A stretch of 10,132 nt of DNA. Origin: Deltaproteobacteria bacterium. GTDB lineage: Bacteria > Desulfobacterota > Desulfobacteria > Desulfobacterales > B30-G6. Below the pieces are notes generated by a model, which had not been told where the DNA came from, ran no database searches, and was given only the letters and a program-made list of their open reading frames with translations. Shown in pieces: positions 1-7,746 of the stretch; position 1 is the first letter of the stretch; each line of letters begins with the position of its first letter. The stretch is taken from positions 1 to 10,132 of the forward strand of contig QMMS01000157.1 in NCBI GenBank assembly GCA_003647375.1, in the 5' to 3' direction. The position numbers were made by a program, and so were the translations under genes.

Positions 1-123
1 ACAAAATTTATCTTAAAGATATGGCCCTGTTCGGCATTACGGTCTCTTGGGAGCGAGTTTTTCACGTTCGCACAGGGATTATCCATCCGCGATACCACCA
101 ACCTTCTTTTGGGTTATAATCCC
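1..123 (-). repeat. Left copy of a ~115-bp inverted repeat flanking the Bat operon
   Basis: Reverse-complementing this stretch gives a near copy of 8881-9003. Positions 9-123 pair with 8881-8995 with only three differences, at 9, 21 and 111. Positions 1-8 contain two more differences, so the conserved core probably ends at 9, although the window edge prevents certainty. The strand is given so that the element reads GGGATTAT first in both copies. Internal structure includes GGGATTAT pairing with ATAATCCC and a terminal hairpin, tatctt-a-aagata, at 9-21. Bases 79-123 also encode the stop codon and last 14 residues of batE. No transposase gene lies beside it inside the window. It resembles no riboswitch or integron attC site that I can recognise. 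Confidence 0.93.
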
Positions 124-894
124 ATTTCTTTTTATGATCCGCTCTAAATGTTTCGATTCCGCCCAGCCTCTTTTATCTTTTGACAGCTGCAGCAGTGTCC
201 AATCGTCCTCAGTGCGTTCCAGACGCACAACCGTCCCTGCATGAAGTTTAAATAGAAGGGTATCTCTCGAATCAGGACCGGCCTGAACCACGACCTCCTC
301 CGACAAAACCACAGCACGGTTATCGGTTGCCCACGCGTACCACTTCAACGTGACGGCGCATACACCGACACTGATAACGATGGTCAGGAAAATTGAGAGG
401 TAATATGTCCATTCGGTTTTTTTATAGAGTCTTATACAGAGAAGAGAAAAGAACAGGACGTTCAAGAGAATAAACGCGAAAAAGGTCTCATACCGGTTGA
501 GGCCACCGAGGCCCAGAAGGCTGTTTAAGGAAGACGTCTGCAAATCAATTGAGGCATCCTGGGCCTGGTTTCTTGCATGGGAAAGATTAAAAGAGAGATC
601 GTCGTCCCGTGGCATCAAGAGAGATGCTCGTTCGTAGAAGAGGATGGCCCTTCCCAGATCCCCGAGTCGAAAATACGTATTGCCAAGGTTATAGTAAACC
701 TGTCCGTTTCCATGTCCGTTTTCAATAAGACGGATGTAGCCATCTGCAGCGTGTTGAAACTGATCGTTCTTATAGGCCTGGTTGGCTTCAAAAAACTGTT
801 CAACAAAAGACGTGCCGGTCTCTGCATGGGCTATGTTCAAAAAGCACACGAACACCAGTATCCCTATGGTTATGTGTCGGACCTGCCTGGTCAT
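79..894 (-). CDS. batE: BatE-like TPR / SH3-like membrane protein
   Basis: This 271-residue protein is the last gene of the Bat operon. Residues 1-24 look like a signal peptide ending in AHA. TPR-type helices occupy about 32-101, with a clear repeat around YYNLGNTYFRLGDLGRAILFY. Two membrane segments follow at about 136-154 and 163-184, then a C-terminal SH3-like domain at about 193-252 (VVLSEEVVVQAGPDSRDTLL, later GWAESKHLERI). That order is typical of BatE proteins, which are thought to act in an envelope complex with BatA, B and D; the molecular function is not established. The ATG overlaps the batD stop as ATGA (891-894), with AAGGGA upstream, so it is probably translationally coupled. 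The last 14 residues (258-271) are encoded by the flanking inverted repeat, so the native C-terminus was probably replaced or extended just after the SH3 domain. Confidence 0.88.
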   Translation of the reverse strand: MTRQVRHITIGILVFVCFLNIAHAETGTSFVEQFFEANQAYKNDQFQHAADGYIRLIENGHGNGQVYYNLGNTYFRLGDLGRAILFYERASLLMPRDDDLSFNLSHARNQAQDASIDLQTSSLNSLLGLGGLNRYETFFAFILLNVLFFSLLCIRLYKKTEWTYYLSIFLTIVISVGVCAVTLKWYAWATDNRAVVLSEEVVVQAGPDSRDTLLFKLHAGTVVRLERTEDDWTLLQLSKDKRGWAESKHLERIIKRNGIITQKKVGGIADG

Positions 895-2651
895 GAAATT
901 CCCTTTTCTATTACCCTGGCAAGACCCAACAGCTCGCCGACGGCATCTGAATCATTGAAATGATTACCCGCATATACCGCCGTTTCGAACCGCTGGACCA
1001 GTGAACGCATGTTTTTTGCTGTTTCAGCGTCCACGCCCTGGTCCCGCAAAATCTTTTCAGCATCATCAGCCGTCAGGGTGCCGATGGACAGGCTGCATCG
1101 ATCATTCAGATAATCCTTGAAGGCATTGATGAGATCCTCGTAGCTAATTTGATCTTTTTGGCAGCGTTTCTTTAAAGTGCTAAAGGCTTTTTTCGATATT
1201 GATTGGGCCAAACGTTCAGGCGATAGGCGTTGCACTCTCAATGCACCCAGGAGCATCAGATATATGAATAGGGGCCCCACCAGCACAAACCAGAGAACCC
1301 AGCCCATGGAAAGAAAACGAAAGGGAACGGACAGGTCCACAGCATCGGTATGAATCGGCAATATATCTTCCCCCAACTGCTGAATCTCTTTATTATTTGT
1401 CCTTCCGCCCGTATTGTTTTTGTCAGACAAGGAATTCAACCTTGCGACACTCTCTTCTGATTTGCCTGGCAGAACAGATAAATAATGTGTGGGGGTAACC
1501 AGGACATGGTATTTTTTTGTTTCAGGGTTAAAAAAACTCAAAGACAATAACGGGACTTTATATTCACCGGTATTTTCAGGAACCAAAGCCCATTTCATGG
1601 TTTTTGTCCCCCTAATCCCCTGACGGCTTTGCTCAGTTTCCAGAACCGGCTGGTCGCTGTACGTACGGGCAAAATCCATTTCAGGGAGATCCAAATCAGG
1701 TATGCGATTCACGGTACCCCGGCCTTTCACCTGAATGGTCAGGGTAGCGGACTCACCCGCTTTTAAACTGGAAGGCTCCAGCGTCGATGCCACCTGGAAC
1801 GTGCCCACAAGACCTGTGAAATCAGCCGGCCTGCCTTCTTTGGGAAGAGGATTCACATGTAAGTTGATGGGGTCGGTTGTTAATGTCAACGGCCTGTTTG
1901 ATGAGAAGCCGGAGAAAGAATCATTGAAAAAATTGCCAAGCCTGGAGCGGGAGCCGGCCTGGCGCACGGTCAACTTCAGCCGGGAAGGAGTGATGATGAA
2001 GTCGCCTTGCTTTGAAACCATCATGGCGTGACGGATTTCCAATACCTGATACGTACGACCTTCATCTGTGGATTGGTACTCGAGGGGTCGGCCGAGCTGA
2101 TGAAAGCTGACATATTCCATTTCCGGCAGACCCAGGGAGAGATTGCCAATGTTGACCCGGTAATAGAGCTTCAATGTGTAAAGAACTTGCTCATCCACAA
2201 AAATATCCTGTGATGAGATGGACGCTTGGATGAAAACCGGACCGCGATCTGAACTGCCTGGTTGTGATGCTGTTCGGACCACCAAGGATTGGCTCCCGCT
2301 CTCATATATTTTACCATCCACGTTTACCTTGACGGGCCCGATTTTAAATTCACCGGTTTTCCGGGGCTGGATAAAATAGGTGTAGTCGATGCCTGAATTG
2401 ACCTTGCCGTTGATGAATTCCATTCGGCTGGAGGTTCCTCCATTGGTTACCAGAAAGGATTCCAGGCCATGGAGAAAAGGCGGAGCATCGCTCTTGCGGG
2501 ATCCGGAAACATGAATTTCCATGCGCAGGGTGTCTGACAGGGTAGCTTCTACCCGATCGAGCCGAAGTGTGACAGTCACGTCGTCTGCCGCCCAAACAGT
2601 GAACATGGGTAATAAAAGGATACACAGGATACCTGCGATTGCCTTTATCAT
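891..2651 (-). CDS. batD: BatD-like protein (oxygen tolerance family)
   Basis: This 586-residue protein has the BatD plan. It starts with a signal peptide (residues 1-21, ending VWAA), followed by a long periplasmic part of Ig-like beta repeats with typical phrases such as RKTGEFKIGPVKVNVDGK and ENTGEYKVPLLSLSFFNPETKKY. One membrane segment lies at about 448-471, and a cytoplasmic helical tail of about 115 residues follows. The start is placed at 2651 because the ATG lies 1 nt after the preceding stop, has AAGGGA/GGAAGG 8-10 nt upstream and opens directly into the signal peptide. An in-frame ATG at 2693 would add 14 residues, overlap the upstream gene and lacks a ribosome-binding site. BatD is known as part of aerotolerance loci, probably an assembly or scaffold component; its biochemical role is unknown. 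The tail resembles that of the DUF4381-like protein encoded at 5555-6526. Confidence 0.9.
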   Translation of the reverse strand: MIKAIAGILCILLLPMFTVWAADDVTVTLRLDRVEATLSDTLRMEIHVSGSRKSDAPPFLHGLESFLVTNGGTSSRMEFINGKVNSGIDYTYFIQPRKTGEFKIGPVKVNVDGKIYESGSQSLVVRTASQPGSSDRGPVFIQASISSQDIFVDEQVLYTLKLYYRVNIGNLSLGLPEMEYVSFHQLGRPLEYQSTDEGRTYQVLEIRHAMMVSKQGDFIITPSRLKLTVRQAGSRSRLGNFFNDSFSGFSSNRPLTLTTDPINLHVNPLPKEGRPADFTGLVGTFQVASTLEPSSLKAGESATLTIQVKGRGTVNRIPDLDLPEMDFARTYSDQPVLETEQSRQGIRGTKTMKWALVPENTGEYKVPLLSLSFFNPETKKYHVLVTPTHYLSVLPGKSEESVARLNSLSDKNNTGGRTNNKEIQQLGEDILPIHTDAVDLSVPFRFLSMGWVLWFVLVGPLFIYLMLLGALRVQRLSPERLAQSISKKAFSTLKKRCQKDQISYEDLINAFKDYLNDRCSLSIGTLTADDAEKILRDQGVDAETAKNMRSLVQRFETAVYAGNHFNDSDAVGELLGLARVIEKGIS

Positions 2652-2652
2652 C

Positions 2653-4566
2653 TTACCAGTCCCTTCCGGAAAAAGAATTTTGGCGATTCTCATCAGATAA
2701 CATAAACCGCATTATTTCAGACGGATCTTCTTGAATGTTATCCAGTAACGCTTCGGCTTTTTTCCTGTCAATGTCAGACGGATTGTCACCTTTTAAGGGG
2801 TCGGTTGATTCTAACTCAGGCAAGGCCTCGCGTGGCTTTAGATCGCCGGAAAGCGTGTCTCCATCTATTGATTCAGGTGGTTTGTTTTGGGCCGATGCCT
2901 GATCCTCATTGTTGTTGGACTGCTCCTTCTCGTCATTCTTAGGTGTTTGATCATCTATTCTTTGACGATCTCCGTTTTTCTGAGGATCTTCATTTCCCTT
3001 GTCACTTTGTTGAGGTTCTTTGTCAGGCGGTTGTTCCCCCGGCTTCTGGTTGTCGGTTCCTTCCTGATCGTTTCCCTGAGGCGGCGTGTCGGATTGGGGT
3101 GTATCCGTCGGTTCCTGTTCTTGTTTCTCTTGCTCTTTTTTCAGAGCCCTTAAAGAAAGTTCAAGGTTGTAGCGCGCATCTTCACTGGCGGGTTGATCAG
3201 CAATCGCCTGTTTATAATACGTGGAGGCAGACGCATAATCGCCCTGCTTGAAAGCGGTATTACCCAGATTGAAAGCGGCTTTAAATCGTACATCCTCATT
3301 TTCTGTTCTTCTTATGACACTGGAAAAAGCTGCGGACGCTTCTTCGTATTGTCCATTCTGAAAGGCTGCACACCCACGATTGTAACGAAATCGGATATCT
3401 TTGGGATGATCCATATCCTGCTGGGAATAGGCTTGTTCCGCTTCCTCATACCGCCCCTGCTGATAGAGTTCATCCGGTGTTTCAGCTGCTTCGACCGGGG
3501 ATAAACAAAGCCAGGGGGTGAGTCCTATGGCCAATACAACGATAAAGAATGAAAATTTTCTTTTGGTATTTGTACGGCGCTTGCCATCGAGCAGTTCTTC
3601 GAAAAGCAGTAAAAAAAAAGCAGCCAGAATAAATAGATTGAAATGTTCTTCATATACCTTGATTTTCCCGCTTTTAAGGGTTTGGGCTTCCGTCTTTTGC
3701 TTGATGCCGTCAAAATAAAGGATATCCAGGTCCAGGTCTCCGGCCATGGAGCGGACATATCCGCCGCCGGTTTCCATTGCGATATCCTGTAAGGTCTTTT
3801 CATCCAGTTTGGACAGCACCAGGTTGCCGTTTTTATCCTTTTTAAACCCGCCCTGGTCTTGGCCGGCAGGTATGGGGCCACCGGATGGGTCGCCGATGCC
3901 GAAAACAAAAATTTTAATGCCTTGGTCTGCCGCTTTTCGGGCGGTTTCCAGGCCTCGGTTTTCATTATCCTCGCCATCGGTGATCAATAACATGACTTTG
4001 TCGGTTTCGTCCTTGGCATCAAAAGCGGTCAGTCCGGTTTCAATGGCAGCACCAAGATCGGTTCCCGGCACCGGGATGATACCTGGCTGGAGCACATTTA
4101 AAAACATTTCCAGGGCCGCATAATCGAGGGTGAGGGGGCATTGAACAAAGGCAGCACCTGCAAAAGCTGTCAGGCCCACCCGATCGCCTTCAACAACCTT
4201 GAGAAAATCGATGATCTCCCTTGTGGCACGCTCCAGGCGATTGGGTTTCACGTCTTCAACCATCATGCTTCGTGAAACATCCACCAACACCATGATGTCC
4301 ACTCCTTTGCGGCTCACTTCCTGGTATCGACTCCCCCAACGGGGACCGGCCAATGCAAAGATCAAGGTGCCTAAAGCAAAAAGGAGCAGCAGGGCCTTTA
4401 GAAAGCGTTTGCCTTTGTGGTCTTCGGGGGTGAGTCTTTTCAGCAGGGTTTGTTCGGCAAACCGGCCCATGGCCCGTTGTCGTCTGCGGTGCTGCACCAT
4501 GAGCACAAAAGCAATCAGAGGCATTGCCCAAAGAAAATGTAGGATCCATACATTTGCAAATGTCAC
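2653..4566 (-). CDS. batB: BatB-BatC fusion: membrane VWA protein with TPR and acidic tail
   Basis: This 637-residue protein joins two parts that are separate genes in Bacteroides. The BatB part has an N-terminal membrane segment (about 8-24), a second at about 56-73, and a von Willebrand A domain at about 88-290. The MIDAS metal site is complete: D96-x-S98-x-S100, T169 and D197 (LLITDGED). A membrane segment follows at about 308-325 and another at about 338-357, ending in a signal-like VEAAE. The BatC part then has TPR repeats at about 363-475, followed by a charged linker rich in Q, E, D, N and P to about 600. The start is GTG at 4566, overlapping the batA stop as GTGA and preceded by GAGGA at 7 nt spacing. 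The VWA domain probably binds partner proteins through a metal ion, with the TPR part outside the cytoplasm. The fusion is read directly from one uninterrupted frame. Confidence 0.9.
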   Translation of the reverse strand: MTFANVWILHFLWAMPLIAFVLMVQHRRRQRAMGRFAEQTLLKRLTPEDHKGKRFLKALLLLFALGTLIFALAGPRWGSRYQEVSRKGVDIMVLVDVSRSMMVEDVKPNRLERATREIIDFLKVVEGDRVGLTAFAGAAFVQCPLTLDYAALEMFLNVLQPGIIPVPGTDLGAAIETGLTAFDAKDETDKVMLLITDGEDNENRGLETARKAADQGIKIFVFGIGDPSGGPIPAGQDQGGFKKDKNGNLVLSKLDEKTLQDIAMETGGGYVRSMAGDLDLDILYFDGIKQKTEAQTLKSGKIKVYEEHFNLFILAAFFLLLFEELLDGKRRTNTKRKFSFFIVVLAIGLTPWLCLSPVEAAETPDELYQQGRYEEAEQAYSQQDMDHPKDIRFRYNRGCAAFQNGQYEEASAAFSSVIRRTENEDVRFKAAFNLGNTAFKQGDYASASTYYKQAIADQPASEDARYNLELSLRALKKEQEKQEQEPTDTPQSDTPPQGNDQEGTDNQKPGEQPPDKEPQQSDKGNEDPQKNGDRQRIDDQTPKNDEKEQSNNNEDQASAQNKPPESIDGDTLSGDLKPREALPELESTDPLKGDNPSDIDRKKAEALLDNIQEDPSEIMRFMLSDENRQNSFSGRDW

Positions 4567-5558
4567 GGAATCGTCCTCAATAACGTGGTGCGGATGGTGA
4601 TGTCCGCTGCCAACAAAAGTATTGCCGGTATAAGGAAAAAGGAATAGAGCTCCTTAAAATGGAAGAACTCTTTAACCTTGATTTCTGTTTTCTCCTGCTC
4701 ATCGATGATAGCGTATATTTCCTGCAGGCGATCCGTATCCGCAGCCCTGAAATATTGACCTTTTCCTGTGTCGGCAACCTTCATGAGGGTTTTTTCATCC
4801 AGGTCGACTTTTTGCCGAACGATCTTTGTACCAAAAAGCGTTTGAACCGGGAAGGGCGCAGGTTCTATCCCTCCCACCCCGATGGTGTATATTTTGATTC
4901 CCAGAGCTTGTACCGCATCTGCAGCATCTGCAGGGGTGAGCCCTTCTGTGGTTTGCCTGCCATCTGTTAACAGAATCAGAATTTTTGATTCAGCCTCAAG
5001 ATCTTTTAAGCGTTTCCCGCCTACGGCAATGGCATTTCCAATGGCTGTTTGATCGCCTGCCATACCGATTTCCATCCTTTTCACCAGATCCATCAAAAGG
5101 CCCTTGTCCAATGTCAGCGGGGACTGGGTAAATGCTTGGGTGCCAAAAACCACCAGGCCGATCCTGTCCATATCTCTTTTTTCAATGAAATCCGTGACCA
5201 CTTTTTTTACCGCAGCCAGGCGGGAGACCGGTTGATTGTCGATGGTAAAGTCCAGGGCTTGCATGGAGCCGGACGTGTCCAGGCACAGCATGATATCAAC
5301 CCCCGACGAATCAATATCCCGTGATACATTGTACAGCTGGGGACGGGCAGCGGCCAGAACCAGCAGGACAAGGCATCCTGTTCTTAATATCAAAGGGATA
5401 TGCCCTGCCAGTCGATGGCTGCCTCCGGAAAGTTGCGCGAGGGTACCGGTCATGGAATAGGTAATCCCCACTGGTTTACGGGTAAGGCGCCAGGCAAACC
5501 AGGCAAGAACCAATATCAAGAGGGTCAGCAACGCAGGATGAGCCAGACGAAATATCAC
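4563..5558 (-). CDS. batA: BatA-like membrane VWA protein
   Basis: This 331-residue protein has two N-terminal membrane segments (about 7-23 and 53-71), a von Willebrand A domain (about 87-285) and a C-terminal membrane segment (about 306-325). This is the standard BatA arrangement and places the VWA domain on one face of the inner membrane. The MIDAS residues are present: D94-T-S96-G-S98, T171 and D199 in LLTDGRQT. Such domains bind a divalent metal and a protein ligand. The partner is probably the MoxR ATPase encoded upstream, or BatB, which is inferred from family knowledge. The start is GTG at 5558, overlapping the previous stop as GTGA. A perfect AGGAGG sits 7 nt upstream (5566-5571), the best ribosome-binding site in the operon. 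No key residue is missing. Confidence 0.92.
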   Translation of the reverse strand: MIFRLAHPALLTLLILVLAWFAWRLTRKPVGITYSMTGTLAQLSGGSHRLAGHIPLILRTGCLVLLVLAAARPQLYNVSRDIDSSGVDIMLCLDTSGSMQALDFTIDNQPVSRLAAVKKVVTDFIEKRDMDRIGLVVFGTQAFTQSPLTLDKGLLMDLVKRMEIGMAGDQTAIGNAIAVGGKRLKDLEAESKILILLTDGRQTTEGLTPADAADAVQALGIKIYTIGVGGIEPAPFPVQTLFGTKIVRQKVDLDEKTLMKVADTGKGQYFRAADTDRLQEIYAIIDEQEKTEIKVKEFFHFKELYSFFLIPAILLLAADITIRTTLLRTIP

Positions 5559-6526
5559 TGTGGCACCTCCTGAATGGATGCGCTTTCCTGTGAACCGTTC
5601 GTCATCGGGCGGGTCTGTTGAATATAGGTTCGGGCCATCAGGATATCTTGATCTTTACGGTCCGGTGCCGGTACTGAATCGGAAAATTTGACCAGGTCGG
5701 CTTGCCTGAGCAATGGCAGAACCTTTTGATCATAGGGATCTGTTTTGATAAATCTTGCGATCTCTTCGGTTGTCATTTCGGCTGCCGGGAACCGGCGGAT
5801 AGATTCAATGTAGCGGCGTATGGTTTCTGAAAAAATAAAATAAAATGCTTTCACGTCCCCATTTTCAAACAAACCACTGGCAATCAGGTTGTCGATTTCC
5901 CTGTCGGCTTTTACATGAGGCGGGTCTTCCATTGTTGCCTTCATGTCACTTATGCACCGTTTTTTGCGCCACCATATAAAACCGGAAATCATGCCAAGTA
6001 GTATGATGGCCGCAAAAGTCCATACTAGATGCGTTAGCCATCTTGATTGGGTGGAAATAATGTCCTGAATCGGTCTCAGGGTAGCATCCTCGGGCTTTTC
6101 ACCCAGGTTGGACAAAATTGTGATGGTAATGGGGTCTGTAGCCACCTGTTGTTCATTCTTTTGATGGTCAATATACGTGAGACTGAAGGGACCCAGGTCA
6201 AACGATTCCAGTTGATCAACAAGAAATCGGAAATTTATTTCATTGGGTTCTGTTTTCTGCTCAATGATGGTCAAGGCTTCAAGGCCGTCGACACCGCCGC
6301 TCTCAGGTAGTTTGGCATCCTCGGGAATCTCAACCATCAAGGTCACCCATAACAAGTCACCGACACTGGCAGTATTATTTTCAACGGATGCAGACAGTGT
6401 CGGCAGGGAACTTGTTTCTGCTGTCTCGGACCATGTCGGCCCGGACCAAAGAAGGAAACAGACCAGTGCCCAAAGGAGAAGCAGGTTTTTTCGAGAGTAT
6501 GTAGGATTCATTGAAAACAGACTCAC
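5555..6526 (-). CDS. DUF4381/BatD-like single-pass membrane protein
   Basis: This 323-residue protein lies between the DUF58 and BatA genes, a slot often filled by DUF4381-type proteins in proteobacterial Bat-like operons. It has an N-terminal hydrophobic segment (about 14-30) that fits a signal peptide. A beta-rich periplasmic domain of about 120 residues (ASVENNTASVGDLLWVTL, later FDLGPFSLTYID) recalls one Ig-like BatD repeat. One membrane segment lies at about 166-187 and ends in WWRKKR, followed by a cytoplasmic helical tail containing RRYIESIRRFPAAEMTTEEI. The start chosen is GTG at 6526, overlapping the DUF58 stop as GTGA, because AAGGAG lies 9 nt upstream (6536-6541). An ATG at 6511, five codons in, is a weaker alternative. 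The function is not established; a structural partner of BatA/BatB is the likely role. Family assignment rests on position, topology and tail pattern. Confidence 0.75.
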   Translation of the reverse strand: MSLFSMNPTYSRKNLLLLWALVCFLLWSGPTWSETAETSSLPTLSASVENNTASVGDLLWVTLMVEIPEDAKLPESGGVDGLEALTIIEQKTEPNEINFRFLVDQLESFDLGPFSLTYIDHQKNEQQVATDPITITILSNLGEKPEDATLRPIQDIISTQSRWLTHLVWTFAAIILLGMISGFIWWRKKRCISDMKATMEDPPHVKADREIDNLIASGLFENGDVKAFYFIFSETIRRYIESIRRFPAAEMTTEEIARFIKTDPYDQKVLPLLRQADLVKFSDSVPAPDRKDQDILMARTYIQQTRPMTNGSQESASIQEVPQ

Positions 6527-7398
6527 CGACGCTTTCTCCTTTTATCAAACAACCGGACGAGCGGCTCGGAAACCGAGCCGTCTGTTTGAATGTCCACCAG
6601 ATCCACCCCGGTTTTGCTAAGCAGATTTGTGAGACGTGCCTGTTGCGCCTGCCGATGGATTCGCCATTTTTCCCTTAACGCTTTGCTACGGGTGTTCAGC
6701 AGCGCCACACGGTTTGTTTCCGGATCGGTCAGATAGACCAGACCCACATCCGGCAAGGTTTTTTCTGAAGGGTCTGATATGCGGATCACGGACAGGTCAT
6801 GCTTGCGGGATGCAATGCCGAATGGGAGCTCAAACCCCATATCCATACAATCGGATACGAGAAAAACAATGGCATGGCGTTTTACCACCCGATTCAGATA
6901 ATCCAAAGCGCCTTTGATGTCGGTTCCCAGGTCAGAAGGCTCATAGGTAAAGATCTCTTTGATGAGGGTCCAGACATGAGCGGCGCCTTTTTTAGGCGGT
7001 ATATATTTTTCTACCTTGGAGCTGAACAGGATGGCGCCCACTTTATCGTTGGTTCGAATAGCGAGGAAGGCCAGCATCCCTGCCGTTTCGGCCAATAATT
7101 CGCGCTTGAATTTCTTTTTTGTACCGAATGATTGGGAACCTGATAAATCCAGTAAAAACATTACGGTAAGCTCTCGTTCTTCATGGAAAACTTTAATGTA
7201 GGGATGCCCGAACCGGGCTGAAACATTCCAGTCGATGGTGCGAACATCGTCGCCGGGTTGGTATTCCCGAACTTCGGTGAACTCCAACCCCTGTCCCTTG
7301 AATGCGCTTTCATATTGCCCGGCAAACAGGTCGTTGGCCAGGTGTCTGGTTTTGAAATGAAAGCCTTGAATTTTTTTCAGCAAGTCGTTGGATAGCAT
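6523..7398 (-). CDS. DUF58 domain protein
   Basis: This 291-residue protein carries the DUF58 signature at about 37-61 (GLEFTEVREYQPGDDVRTID, then WNVSAR). It is followed by a VWA-like fold with DLSGS at 84-88 and a later acidic LVSDCMD strand. There is no signal peptide or membrane segment, so it should be cytoplasmic. DUF58 proteins almost always accompany MoxR ATPases and membrane VWA proteins, and are thought to be adaptors or clients; the exact activity is unknown. The ATG at 7398 has only a weak GAG-type ribosome-binding site, unlike the downstream genes. This may reflect the insertion of repeat material just upstream, which separates it from moxR by 348 bp. Downstream it overlaps the next gene by 4 bp (GTGA at 6523-6526). 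The length and motif order are normal for the family. Confidence 0.93.
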   Translation of the reverse strand: MLSNDLLKKIQGFHFKTRHLANDLFAGQYESAFKGQGLEFTEVREYQPGDDVRTIDWNVSARFGHPYIKVFHEERELTVMFLLDLSGSQSFGTKKKFKRELLAETAGMLAFLAIRTNDKVGAILFSSKVEKYIPPKKGAAHVWTLIKEIFTYEPSDLGTDIKGALDYLNRVVKRHAIVFLVSDCMDMGFELPFGIASRKHDLSVIRISDPSEKTLPDVGLVYLTDPETNRVALLNTRSKALREKWRIHRQAQQARLTNLLSKTGVDLVDIQTDGSVSEPLVRLFDKRRKRR

Positions 7399-7472
7399 TG
7401 TAGCTCTATTATTTCATGAAAAATTTCAAGCCAAATAGCAAAATAGGCTCATCTTCCAATTGATTGGGAGAA

Positions 7473-7508
7473 AGGGTTCCAGGGGTCCAGGATTCAAGGG
7501 TTCAAGTG
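7473..7508 (+). repeat. Left arm of inverted repeat around the four-helix-bundle remnant
   Basis: This arm contains TTCCAGGGGTC and AAGGGTTCAAGTG. Its reverse complement matches 7700-7727 at 26 of 28 positions once an extra 8 bases in this arm are skipped. Short 'ccaggggtc / caagggttc' repeats of this style are common between genes in Desulfobacterales-type genomes, as far as I recall. Confidence 0.8.
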
Positions 7509-7512
7509 TTTG

Positions 7513-7669
7513 TTTCCCAGCGATAGGTCGCTTTATCCCATACCCTCGACGGGTTTGATGGCTATGGGAAAAAGCATATCTTCTTATTTTTTGGCTCAAA
7601 CCGATCATTTCCTCTGTAGGAAAACGTTTCATTTCTATATATGCGAACAGTTAACTCTTTACAATTTTA
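7513..7669 (-). pseudogene. Remnant of a four-helix-bundle (23S rRNA intervening-protein family) gene
   Basis: On the minus strand, RFPTEEMIGLSQKIRR (from 7626) matches the hallmark core of four-helix-bundle/23S rRNA-IVP proteins, usually of the form RFPKEE-GLTSQIRRA. Just upstream, in a different frame, 7660-7634 reads KELTVRIYR, which fits the helix that normally precedes this core. After the core, ...AFSHSHQTRRGYG is what the usual SIPSNIAEGYG becomes with a local frame slip and substitutions. There is an in-frame TAA at 7669-7667, and the C-terminal half of the family (about 60 residues) is missing. The reading frame continues into the flanking repeat arm. I read it as a decayed and truncated gene, not an expressed protein. 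An open frame 7632-7426 exists, but only its first 40 or so codons derive from the family. These small proteins are also found in 23S rRNA intervening sequences; their function is unclear. Confidence 0.72.
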
Positions 7670-7699
7670 AGCTTTGAGCGCTGATGCCACACTTTGTAT

Positions 7700-7727
7700 C
7701 ACTCGAACCCTTGACCCCTGGAATCCT
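7700..7727 (-). repeat. Right arm of inverted repeat around the four-helix-bundle remnant
   Basis: This is the inverted partner of 7473-7508, with two mismatches over 28 aligned bases and an 8-base gap. The two arms enclose about 190 bp that contain the remnant gene. Together they occupy most of the moxR-DUF58 gap. Confidence 0.8.
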
Positions 7728-7746
7728 TCGTTTAAATATGTTCGGG

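Noticed and set aside
1..22. Terminator of the Bat operon in the terminal hairpin of the left repeat
   Set aside because: The 6-bp stem is AT-rich and the following bases (AATTTTGT on the minus strand) are not a convincing T run. The real end may lie outside the window.
7399..7435. Promoter TTGGCT / TAATAG directly before the DUF58 gene
   Set aside because: The -10 match is poor and the implied start would leave almost no leader before the ATG.
7426..7632. A 68-codon open frame on the minus strand taken as an intact small gene
   Set aside because: Only the first 40 or so residues resemble a known family. The rest is translated repeat arm and spacer, and the upstream part of the family lies in another frame, so it is a remnant.
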